From contig JBHHWI010000029.1 of NCBI GenBank assembly GCA_046756445.1, positions 1-28,512 on the forward strand: DNA of 28,512 nucleotides, given 5' to 3'. Below are positions 16,826 through 24,217 of the stretch, piece by piece (within the stretch, counting starts at the first letter, position 1; every line of letters starts with the position of its first letter). Below the pieces are notes generated by a model, which was not told where the DNA came from, did not search any database, and worked only from the letters and a program-made list of their open reading frames with translations. A program made the translations under genes and the position numbers. Source of the DNA: JACZWL01 sp046756445. GTDB taxonomy: Bacteria > Pseudomonadota > Gammaproteobacteria > Steroidobacterales > Woeseiaceae.

Positions 16826-17704
16826 ATGGCCGTTTATGTCGCACAAGTTCTTCTATTGCTGCAGTGGCTGATGCCGAAGCGCTTCGTCACGGCGGTCGTG
16901 CATCGGCTCGCACGCATCCGCGTGGCATTCGTCAAGGACGCGCTGATTCGCGGGTTCGTCCGCTTATACGATGTAAACCTGGACGAGATAGTAAATTCCG
17001 TGCCGGAAGGCTTCGGGACGTTCAACGACTTTTTTACACGTGAACTCGCAAGCGGTTCGCGCCCGATCGACGCTTCGGATGCGTCGATCGTTTCGCCTGC
17101 CGATGGAACGGTCAGTGCGATTGGACCTATCGACGGAAACGCCCTCATCCAGGCGAAGGGTTACGACTACAGCCTCGAGGCGCTGCTGGCGACGGATCTC
17201 GATGAGGCGAAACAATTCTACGACGGGACTTTCGCGACTATTTACCTCGCGCCCGACAACTACCATCGCGTGCATGCGCCGCTCGCGGGCGATCTCGTCG
17301 CGGCGCGATTCGTCCCGGGAACGCTTTTCAGCGTCAACCGGGCAACCGTGTCGTTTTTTCGTGGATTGTTCACCAGAAACGAACGCCTGATTTGCCATTT
17401 CCGGACGGCCGCCGGCCCGTTTGTCCTGATATTCGTTGGCGCCCTGAACGTCGGCAGCATCACCACGCCATGGACAGGCGAGATAAGGCCACGCAAGGGA
17501 AACGTAGTCGAAGATCTCGATCTGAAGCTGTCGTCCGAGTCGACCAGCGTTGGCAAGGGCGATCTGCTCGGATGGTTCAACATGGGATCAACAGTCATCC
17601 TGTTGTTACCACCCGGGGCCTGCCGGTGGAAGCCCGAACTGGATACCGGGGCATCTCTCAGAATGGGTGAGGCTTTGGGACGAATCACCAGACAAGATGC
17701 CTAG
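16826..17704 (+). CDS. psd: Phosphatidylserine decarboxylase proenzyme
   Basis: Psd decarboxylates phosphatidylserine to phosphatidylethanolamine at the inner membrane. The 292-residue proenzyme cleaves itself at Gly254-Ser255 in the GST motif (MGSTVILL), turning the Ser into the pyruvoyl group. The processing triad Asp93 (PADGTV), His147 (NYHRVH) and Ser255 is visible. A hydrophobic, basic N-terminus would contact the membrane. It follows the PCuAC gene by 12 bases and overlaps epmA by 8 bases. Confidence 0.95.
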   Translation: MAVYVAQVLLLLQWLMPKRFVTAVVHRLARIRVAFVKDALIRGFVRLYDVNLDEIVNSVPEGFGTFNDFFTRELASGSRPIDASDASIVSPADGTVSAIGPIDGNALIQAKGYDYSLEALLATDLDEAKQFYDGTFATIYLAPDNYHRVHAPLAGDLVAARFVPGTLFSVNRATVSFFRGLFTRNERLICHFRTAAGPFVLIFVGALNVGSITTPWTGEIRPRKGNVVEDLDLKLSSESTSVGKGDLLGWFNMGSTVILLLPPGACRWKPELDTGASLRMGEALGRITRQDA

Positions 17705-18653
17705 CTGGCAGCCGCTATCGGGGGTCGAATCGGCTGCACGGCGTGCCGCGATGCTGAAGCGCGCTCGCGAGTTCTTCGACCAGAGAAACGTGCTTGAAGT
17801 CGACACACCCATACTCTCGCGATACGGAGTGAGCGACCCGCAGGTCGACAACGTAGAGGTTACCCTGCAACTCGATCCCGACCGGGTCTGGTATCTGCAA
17901 ACGTCGCCCGAATACTGTATGAAGCGGCTTCTCAGCGCAGGCTATCCAGACATCTATGAAATCTGCAAGGTATTTCGTGATTCCGAAACCGGTCGTTGCC
18001 ACCAGCCCGAATTCACGATGGTCGAATGGTATCGCCTGAATTTCAGTCTGACCGCCATCATGCAGGACACGCTCGATTTCATCGAATGCCTCGTCGACGC
18101 GGGTCGTTTCGGTCGACCGCCGGTCTTTTTGAGTTATGCAGACGCGTTCGCCGAGTTTGCCGGCTGCAATCCGCTGACTGCCGACATCGAATCGCTTGCG
18201 AACCTGATGGTTGCCGATGATCGACTACGGGAGTCCATCGGGGTACGGCGCGATGACTGGCTGAACGCGATTCTTGCTGAGAAAATATCCAGCCAGTTTT
18301 CGGCGGATCGGTTGACCGTGATACATCACTATCCGGCGAGCCAGGCCGCGCTTGCGCGGATCTGTCCCGACGACAGACGCGTCGCCGACAGATTCGAGGT
18401 CTTTGCGGGCAAGCTGGAGCTCGCCAATGGCTACGTCGAACTCCTCGATGCGAAAGAACACACAGATCGGTTCGAGGCCGGCAGTCCTGCCCGGCCGATC
18501 GACAGGGAATTTATCGCCGCGCTCGAACACGGGCTACCGCCTTGCGCGGGAGTTGCGATCGGGTTCGATCGTGTGCACATGCTCAATGAAGGCGCCGACG
18601 ATATTCGTCAGGTACTGAGTTTTGCTTGCCAGGCCGGGGAAAACTATGGGTGA
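17697..18653 (+). CDS. epmA: EF-P--(R)-beta-lysine ligase EpmA
   Basis: EpmA (PoxA/GenX) activates (R)-beta-lysine and attaches it to Lys34 of EF-P, which helps ribosomes through polyproline. The 318-residue protein is a class II lysyl-tRNA-synthetase core lacking the anticodon-binding domain. It has QTSPEYCMKRLL, motif 2 ICKVFRDSE...HQPEFTMVEWYR, and motif 3 GVAIGFDRVHML. The frame is open to 17550 inside psd, but the ATG at 17697 fits the family N-terminus (SWQPLSGVESAARRAAMLKRAR). EF-P lies just past msrC; the aminomutase gene epmB is not in the window. Confidence 0.95.
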   Translation: MPSWQPLSGVESAARRAAMLKRAREFFDQRNVLEVDTPILSRYGVSDPQVDNVEVTLQLDPDRVWYLQTSPEYCMKRLLSAGYPDIYEICKVFRDSETGRCHQPEFTMVEWYRLNFSLTAIMQDTLDFIECLVDAGRFGRPPVFLSYADAFAEFAGCNPLTADIESLANLMVADDRLRESIGVRRDDWLNAILAEKISSQFSADRLTVIHHYPASQAALARICPDDRRVADRFEVFAGKLELANGYVELLDAKEHTDRFEAGSPARPIDREFIAALEHGLPPCAGVAIGFDRVHMLNEGADDIRQVLSFACQAGENYG

Positions 18654-19134
18654 TGATCAGGAAGTCGATTACATCTTGCTGGGATCGCAACTCGAGGCGC
18701 TGTTAAGAGACGAATCCGACCCGCTCGCAAATTCGGCGAACTTCGTCGCGCTCGTTCTCGGGGCGCTGCCCGAGGTCAACTGGTTGGGAATTTATGTACT
18801 GCGAGGAGAGGAGCTGGTGCTCGGGCCGTTTCAGGGCAGGCCTGCCTGTGCACGCATTCCGCTGGGCCAGGGAGTCTGCGGCAGCGCCGCCGTGCAAATG
18901 GCCACCGCACGAGTTGCGGACGTCCGCGAATTCGACGGCCACATTGTCTGTGACCCCGCATCGAGAGCGGAGATGGTCGTCCCCCTGATCACGGGAGATC
19001 GCCTCCTGGGAGTGCTTGACATCGACAGCCCGCGGGTGGATCGCTTCGCTGACCGGGATCAGACAGGCGTGGAATCGCTTTGCGCGGTATTTATCAGGAA
19101 TCTCGAGTGTCGCGGAGCGATAGAGTTTATTTGA
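18646..19134 (+). CDS. msrC: Free methionine-(R)-sulfoxide reductase, GAF type
   Basis: This encodes 162 residues, a single GAF domain that reduces free methionine-R-sulfoxide with thioredoxin. The three catalytic cysteines, Cys68, Cys78 and Cys102, have the same 10- and 24-residue spacing as Cys84, Cys94 and Cys118 of the E. coli enzyme, within GRPACARIPLGQGVCGSA and HIVCDPASRAEMVVPL. The ATG at 18646 overlaps the epmA stop by 8 bases. The GTG/TTG-type start at 18622 is less likely. The 3' end overlaps the convergent efp gene by 8 bases. Confidence 0.92.
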   Translation: MGDDQEVDYILLGSQLEALLRDESDPLANSANFVALVLGALPEVNWLGIYVLRGEELVLGPFQGRPACARIPLGQGVCGSAAVQMATARVADVREFDGHIVCDPASRAEMVVPLITGDRLLGVLDIDSPRVDRFADRDQTGVESLCAVFIRNLECRGAIEFI

Positions 19135-19693
19135 CGCGCGAGACGTATTCTCCCGAACGAGTGTCGACCTTGATTACCTCACCCTGTTCCACGAACAATG
19201 GTACCCGCACGACAGCGCCGGTGGTCAACGTTGCCGGCTTGACTCCGCCGCTCGCCGTATCACCCCGCACGCCGGGATCGGTTGCGGTGATTGCCAGCTC
19301 GACGAAGTTGGGTGGCTCGACGAGCAATGGCCTGTTGTTCCATAGCGTGACCTGACATATGTCCTGATCGGTCAACCATTTCCTGGCGTCGGCAACGGCT
19401 TCTTTGTCGGCGGCAAATTGCTCATAGGTATCAGGCACCATGAAATGCCAGTGTTCGCCGTCTGAATAGAGGTACTGCATTTCGGTATCCAGAACGTCGG
19501 CCGCTTCCACGCTCTCTCCTGATTTGAAGGTCTTGTCGACGATCTTGCCGGTCTTGAGGTTACGGATTCTGACGCGATTGAACGCCTGCCCCTTGCCCGG
19601 TTTGACGAATTCGTTTTCCAGGATCATGCACGGCTCGCCGTCGATGATAATCCGGAGCCCGGAGCGAAACTCATTGGTGGCGTAGTTGGTCAT
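19127..19693 (-). CDS. efp: Elongation factor P
   Basis: EF-P binds between the ribosomal P and E sites and relieves stalling at consecutive prolines. The 188-residue protein has the KOW-like N-terminal domain, with the modifiable Lys34 in VKPGKGQAF, and two OB domains ending DTRSGEYVSRVK. Lys34 at the loop tip is the residue lysylated by EpmA, encoded one gene away. The ATG at 19693 gives the standard N-terminus TNYATNEFRSG. It is divergent from the fimX-like gene, with about 156 bases between. Confidence 0.97.
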   Translation of the reverse strand: MTNYATNEFRSGLRIIIDGEPCMILENEFVKPGKGQAFNRVRIRNLKTGKIVDKTFKSGESVEAADVLDTEMQYLYSDGEHWHFMVPDTYEQFAADKEAVADARKWLTDQDICQVTLWNNRPLLVEPPNFVELAITATDPGVRGDTASGGVKPATLTTGAVVRVPLFVEQGEVIKVDTRSGEYVSRVK

Positions 19694-19823
19694 TGTTGGC
19701 AGTCATGATACCGCGCGAGTCTCCCTCGAAACAGTAGCTTATGTCCGCCCCGGGCAAGCGCATTTCGCTGATCCTGCCTCATAATTTGATACCCGTCACG
19801 GTTTTGGAGTCGCGGCAGGGACT

Positions 19824-19846
19824 AGTCTGACCGTCTTGGTTAGACT
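19824..19846 (+). promoter_or_regulatory. Hairpin just before the fimX-like start
   Basis: AGTCTGACC (19824-19832) and GGTTAGACT (19838-19846) form a 9-bp stem with one G·U pair in RNA and a 5-base loop. It ends 3 bases before the TTG start at 19850. It could mask ribosome entry or be an operator dyad. No Shine-Dalgarno is seen near the TTG. Confidence 0.4.
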
Positions 19847-19849
19847 CAT

Positions 19850-21991
19850 TTGTCTTTACAGAATATCGGCGCGCCCCAGGCAGTGCGGGCGTTGATCACG
19901 GATAGTCATTTGACCAAGCAACAAGGCATATCGATTGCGGTCCTGACCAAAAACCAGGATGACGTCGAGCTCGTAAACGGTACCTTGCGCGATGCGGGCC
20001 ACGCGGCGCACTGCCATTGGATCGACGGCCCGCAGAAATTCGAGCGTGCGCTTGGTGACCGGCGTATCGAACTGATCATTCTCAACAGCGACGACTATCC
20101 GGACGAGATTCGTCAGGTGGTCAAGCACAAGGACGGATACCAGCCGGAAGTTCCTGTCATTGCTTTGAAACAGGCCGTCGACGAGGCCAGCATTCAGGAT
20201 GCAATGAATGACGGCGCCTGCGATCTCGTGTCAATCAGCAAGAAGGGCCGGCTTCAGGCAGTCGTGGCACGGGAACTCCGTGCATTCCGTGTCGAGCGAG
20301 CACTGAATTCGACGCTTAACTCTGCAACCGAATACAAGCGTCAATTAAACAACTACATGCAGAGCTCTACGAGCGCAATCGCCAACGTCCAGGAAGGCAT
20401 CATTACCGGCATCAATCGATCCTGGCTGAAGTTGTTCCGTCTGACGAAGAAAGACGAAGTGATCGGCCTGCCGATAATGGACTATTTCGAAGCCGAAAGT
20501 CAGGCTGCAATCAAGGGCGCGATCGTTGCCACTGAGAAAGGCAGGTGGCAGCTCGGCGAGAAACTGATCGTGAAGTCCAGCCTGGGGCAATCCGAAGTTC
20601 AAACGCTCGAACTGATCTTTCAGCTCGTTGAATTCGATGACGACGCATACGTTCAGGTTCGAATCGCTCCGCCCGAGGTGATGGTCGAGGAGCCGACGAA
20701 GCTGGTGCACGACGCGCTCAAACGGGACCCGACAACGCTGTTGTATCACAGGGCGCAATACCTCGAGCGGATCCAGAAGCGCCTCAAGAAAAGCCCGGGA
20801 TCCGGTCTGCACCTGCTTGCGTACATAAAGCCGGATGATTTTTCCGAGGTCCGTGCCCGCGTCGGCATTCTCGATACCGAAGAGGTCCTTGCCCAGTTTG
20901 CCGAGGAGGTCCGCAAGCGACTCCACCCGCGCGATATTGCCGGGCGCTTCGAGGGAACCGTGATCATGACCCTGCTCGAGCGTGGCAACGAACACGACGG
21001 TGAGGTCTGGGCACGGCAACTATGTGATCACATCGAAAAACACAAATTCAAGGTCGGCGATGTCACCGCGAACCTGACCTGTACAGTTGGTATCTGCGCC
21101 GTCAGTGGCGTCTATTCTGACTTCGAAGAGCTGATTTCCGCGGTCGCAACGGCACACGACAAGGCAAAGGAAAGCGGCGGTAATTCCGTACACCTGAGTG
21201 ACTCGACGGACGAAACCACCCGTCTCAGGAAATATGATGCAATCTGGGTCAAGCGAATCAAGGCGGCTCTGGTGGAAAAGCGGTTTCGCCTTGCGCAACT
21301 GCCCATCGCGGGCCTCAGGTCCGAGTCAGACGAGATGTACGACATGCTCGTGCGCATGATCGACGAGCAGGGGAGCGCGATACTGCCGTCGGAATTCCTG
21401 CCCGCCGCCGAGCGAAACAACCTGATGCAGAGTATCGATCGCTGGATCATCACGGCGTCCATGGATTTTTGTATGGAAGGCAAGGCAGGACGCGTATTCG
21501 TCCGGCTATCCGGACATTCGATGGAGGACTTATCGTTGATCCCGTGGTTGGACAAGGAACTCAAGGGTCGTAAGCTGGATCCCGCAAAACTCTGTTTGCA
21601 GGTTCCCGAGCGCGAGGCGGCAAAACACATCAAGCAGACACAGAAAGTGGTCGCCAAACTCCGTAAGCTGGGTGTCTGCTTCGCCCTCGAACACTACGGA
21701 ATCGACAAGAACCGATTCCAGATTCTCGATATCCTGAAGCCGAACTACATCAAGATCGACGGCGAACTCATGCATACGCTGACCACGGATACGGATATGC
21801 AGAAAAGTGTGCAGCAACTGGCATCGGCTGCTGATCAGCGGAAGATTGAGACTATTGCCGAGCGCGTCGAGAACGCGAACGCGATGGCCGTGCTGTTTCA
21901 GCTCGGCGTGAATTTCATGCAGGGGCACTATGTGCACGAGCCCGAGGTCGTATCGCGGGAACCGGAAACCGGCCAGATGGAAACCGCCTGA
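19850..21991 (+). CDS. FimX-like REC-PAS-GGDEF-EAL protein, degenerate catalytic motifs
   Basis: This 713-residue protein has a receiver-like N-domain (about 28-150, ISIAVLTKNQDDVELV), a PAS domain (about 160-275), a GGDEF domain (about 295-440) and an EAL domain (about 455-705). GGDEF is replaced by GRFEG, the EAL motif by DML in DMLVR, and the EAL metal-binding DDFG by EHYG. It should therefore bind c-di-GMP at most, rather than make or degrade it. Architecture and the GRFEGTVIM and YIKID segments match FimX, the polar regulator of type IV pili. The start is TTG at 19850; another TTG at 19892 is possible, and no ATG is available before the receiver fold. The following gene encodes a second FimV-like protein. 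Confidence 0.87.
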   Translation: MSLQNIGAPQAVRALITDSHLTKQQGISIAVLTKNQDDVELVNGTLRDAGHAAHCHWIDGPQKFERALGDRRIELIILNSDDYPDEIRQVVKHKDGYQPEVPVIALKQAVDEASIQDAMNDGACDLVSISKKGRLQAVVARELRAFRVERALNSTLNSATEYKRQLNNYMQSSTSAIANVQEGIITGINRSWLKLFRLTKKDEVIGLPIMDYFEAESQAAIKGAIVATEKGRWQLGEKLIVKSSLGQSEVQTLELIFQLVEFDDDAYVQVRIAPPEVMVEEPTKLVHDALKRDPTTLLYHRAQYLERIQKRLKKSPGSGLHLLAYIKPDDFSEVRARVGILDTEEVLAQFAEEVRKRLHPRDIAGRFEGTVIMTLLERGNEHDGEVWARQLCDHIEKHKFKVGDVTANLTCTVGICAVSGVYSDFEELISAVATAHDKAKESGGNSVHLSDSTDETTRLRKYDAIWVKRIKAALVEKRFRLAQLPIAGLRSESDEMYDMLVRMIDEQGSAILPSEFLPAAERNNLMQSIDRWIITASMDFCMEGKAGRVFVRLSGHSMEDLSLIPWLDKELKGRKLDPAKLCLQVPEREAAKHIKQTQKVVAKLRKLGVCFALEHYGIDKNRFQILDILKPNYIKIDGELMHTLTTDTDMQKSVQQLASAADQRKIETIAERVENANAMAVLFQLGVNFMQGHYVHEPEVVSREPETGQMETA

Positions 21992-22015
21992 AAGTGTGAC
22001 CTGCGTCGCACTTTT
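21992..22015 (+). terminator. Hairpin with short T-run after the fimX-like gene
   Basis: AAGTGTGAC (21992-22000) pairs with GTCGCACTT (22005-22013) through 9 pairs, one of them U·G, around loop CTGC, and runs into TTTT. It begins directly after the TGA. The short T-run suggests a weak terminator or attenuator before the next gene. Confidence 0.5.
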
Positions 22016-22132
22016 CGGCTCAGTAGGCGTTATTCCCCCGGCAAAATTTCTAAACATAGAATGAGTCCGTTTACAGCATTTTTGGGCCGTCCTACGCTGG
22101 CGTATCTCTGTGTTTGTCCGGGGTATGAACTT

Positions 22133-24133
22133 GTGAACGCATCCAATGGAGACGACAAGAACAACTCGACCAATGTTGACGTAAAGGCCAAAACGAGAAA
22201 CAAACAGCTGCTGCCCACGTTGATGGCCGTTGGCGGCGCGTGTGGCCTGATGGCCGGTACCGCTTCGGCGCTGGAACTCGGTGACCTGGACATCAGTTCG
22301 AGTCTCGGACAACCGTTGCGTGCCGGCATTGCCTTCGCGCTCAACCCGCGCGAACAAATTCACGATTATTGCGTTTATCTCGCACCGGGGCTGGCTGCCA
22401 ACGGCCTGCCCGCTGTTACCGAGGCAAGCATCAGTGTTGCCAATGGCGTGATCCTCTTGACCGGCAGTCGTGCGGTGCGAGAACCGATGCTGACGATGCA
22501 GGTATCGATCAACTGCCCGAATACGGCACATATCAGTCGAGAGTACACGCTGATGCTCAACCCGCCGCAGCCACAAGCGCAAGCGCCGGTCCCAGTGGAA
22601 TCCCCGGCCGCTCCGGCTCCGGTGACAAGATCAATGACGGTTGTGGCATCGAAACCGCAGCCACCGGTCGAGCGATCACGGTCAAAAGACCGATCACCCG
22701 TCTCCGAAAGCAGCCGCTATCTCACGCGGCGTGGGGATTCTCTGTCCGAAATCGCCGCGCGCATACCCGATCGCTCGGTCCCGCTATGGCCTGCGGTGGA
22801 CAGGATATTTGCTGCGAACCCCGGTGCCTTCATGGACGGCGATATGAATCGGTTGAAAGCCGGTAGCTGGCTCGACATCCCGAACTTCTCGGCTGCGGCG
22901 CCCGAGACTGCGGTCGCGGCCACTGACGCGCCGGCGGCAGTGGAGCCGCTCGGTGATGTCAGCGAGACCCGGGCATACGAGGGTTACCAGGCGCCTACGG
23001 TGTCAGAGCCTTCGCCGACCGCGCAAACCGAGCCAGTCGCAACCGAAGTGGACGGCCCGCCCGTCAGCGAACCCGAACCCCAAACGGGCACATCCGAATT
23101 TGCAGACCTGCAGCCCGGCGATGACCATTTCGTGTCGCCTCTCGAACACCCGGCCGACAGTGACCTTTACGGCACGGTCATCATTCCGGACACGGAGATC
23201 GTGCAGCCGAAGGCCAGCGACCCTGTCGCGGTTGTCAAGCCGGGCACTGGCGACAGCGGGGGTGGCTGGTCCTGGTTGGCATGGCTCGGCGGCACGGGAC
23301 TCGGGCTGATCATGGGTCTTTTGCTGTTCGGTCAGAAGCTCCGGCAACGATTCGGTTCCGTGGCAATCGCCGCGCCGTCCGAGTCGCTGCCGAGCCGCCG
23401 CGAGCCGGCTGCGGATACTCAGGAAGTGGAAGCCGCCGCGGATCCGAGCATCGACATAAGCGCGAATTCACTTCACTCGTCATCGATCTCGCTCGACGCG
23501 GACTTCGATGACGGATCCGGATTGCAGGACACCTCGGATCTGGACGTCGCGCAGGACTTCGGTTTCTCGGCATCGAGTACCTTTGATGACGAACTCGACA
23601 TGGAACTGCCCGAGACAGCCGCCATGGAGGACGAGCCTCACGGGACAGACGTCATTCCTCCCCCCGAGCGTTCAGACGAAGACTCTATCCTCGACAGCGA
23701 GGTCCCGCCGAGCGACGATGACAGCGAATATGACATGTCGATGATCGTCGACGTGACCAAGCAGAATGTCGGTAATCCGGAGGCAACGGCAATGGACCTG
23801 CAGGCGGTACCGGTCGAGGTCGAGATCGACACGGGCGAGTCCGGTGAATACAGCTTGAACCAGGCAGTCGATTACAGGATTCTCGAGCAGGATTACGAGG
23901 ACGAGTATACGGCGACGCAGGCGCTCAACGACGAAATCGAGAAGGCCGCCGCCGAGCTGGCAGAACGAATGGATACCGATACGATCGGCGAGATCACGAC
24001 CGAATTGCCGAAGAACACGCAGGCGCAAAACGACCCCGATGTCGCCGTCGAGATGCCGAGCGACGATGACGACATTGGTCTCGACATTGACCTCGAGCCC
24101 GGCGACGCCGACTCCAAGATGAAAGCGTCTTAA
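22133..24133 (+). CDS. Second FimV-like LysM protein
   Basis: The protein is about 666 residues from the GTG at 22133; an ATG at 22061 would add 24 residues unlike a signal sequence. A signal peptide (QLLPTLMAVGGACGLMAGTASA) leads to a FimV-type N-domain (LELGDLDISSSLGQPLRAGIAFAL). A Pro-rich linker precedes a LysM segment (RYLTRRGDSLSEIAARI to SWLDIP). One transmembrane helix (WLAWLGGTGLGLIMGLLLFG) is followed by a long acidic cytoplasmic tail. No C-terminal FimV domain or TPR is apparent, unlike the fimV gene at 8867-12457. Position directly after the FimX-like gene suggests a shared polar or pilus role. The stop TAA lies one base before a perfect palindrome. Confidence 0.82.
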   Translation: MNASNGDDKNNSTNVDVKAKTRNKQLLPTLMAVGGACGLMAGTASALELGDLDISSSLGQPLRAGIAFALNPREQIHDYCVYLAPGLAANGLPAVTEASISVANGVILLTGSRAVREPMLTMQVSINCPNTAHISREYTLMLNPPQPQAQAPVPVESPAAPAPVTRSMTVVASKPQPPVERSRSKDRSPVSESSRYLTRRGDSLSEIAARIPDRSVPLWPAVDRIFAANPGAFMDGDMNRLKAGSWLDIPNFSAAAPETAVAATDAPAAVEPLGDVSETRAYEGYQAPTVSEPSPTAQTEPVATEVDGPPVSEPEPQTGTSEFADLQPGDDHFVSPLEHPADSDLYGTVIIPDTEIVQPKASDPVAVVKPGTGDSGGGWSWLAWLGGTGLGLIMGLLLFGQKLRQRFGSVAIAAPSESLPSRREPAADTQEVEAAADPSIDISANSLHSSSISLDADFDDGSGLQDTSDLDVAQDFGFSASSTFDDELDMELPETAAMEDEPHGTDVIPPPERSDEDSILDSEVPPSDDDSEYDMSMIVDVTKQNVGNPEATAMDLQAVPVEVEIDTGESGEYSLNQAVDYRILEQDYEDEYTATQALNDEIEKAAAELAERMDTDTIGEITTELPKNTQAQNDPDVAVEMPSDDDDIGLDIDLEPGDADSKMKAS

Positions 24134-24134
24134 C

Positions 24135-24217
24135 AGGTGCCGGAGCTAACTTTCCTAACTTATCGAACTTGTTTGTCAAACAAGTTCGATAAGTTAGGAA
24201 AGTTAGCTCCGGCACCT
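24135..24217. repeat. Perfect 41-bp-arm palindrome between convergent genes
   Basis: Arms 24135-24175 and 24177-24217 are exact reverse complements around a single T (24176). The outer ends read AGGTGCCGGAGCTAAC. It starts one base after the fimV-like stop and its last two bases are part of the parC stop codon, so it fills the whole convergent gap. It would make very stable hairpins in both transcripts and may end both, though no T-run follows either side. It may belong to a dispersed palindromic or REP-like family; this is inference. Confidence 0.9.
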
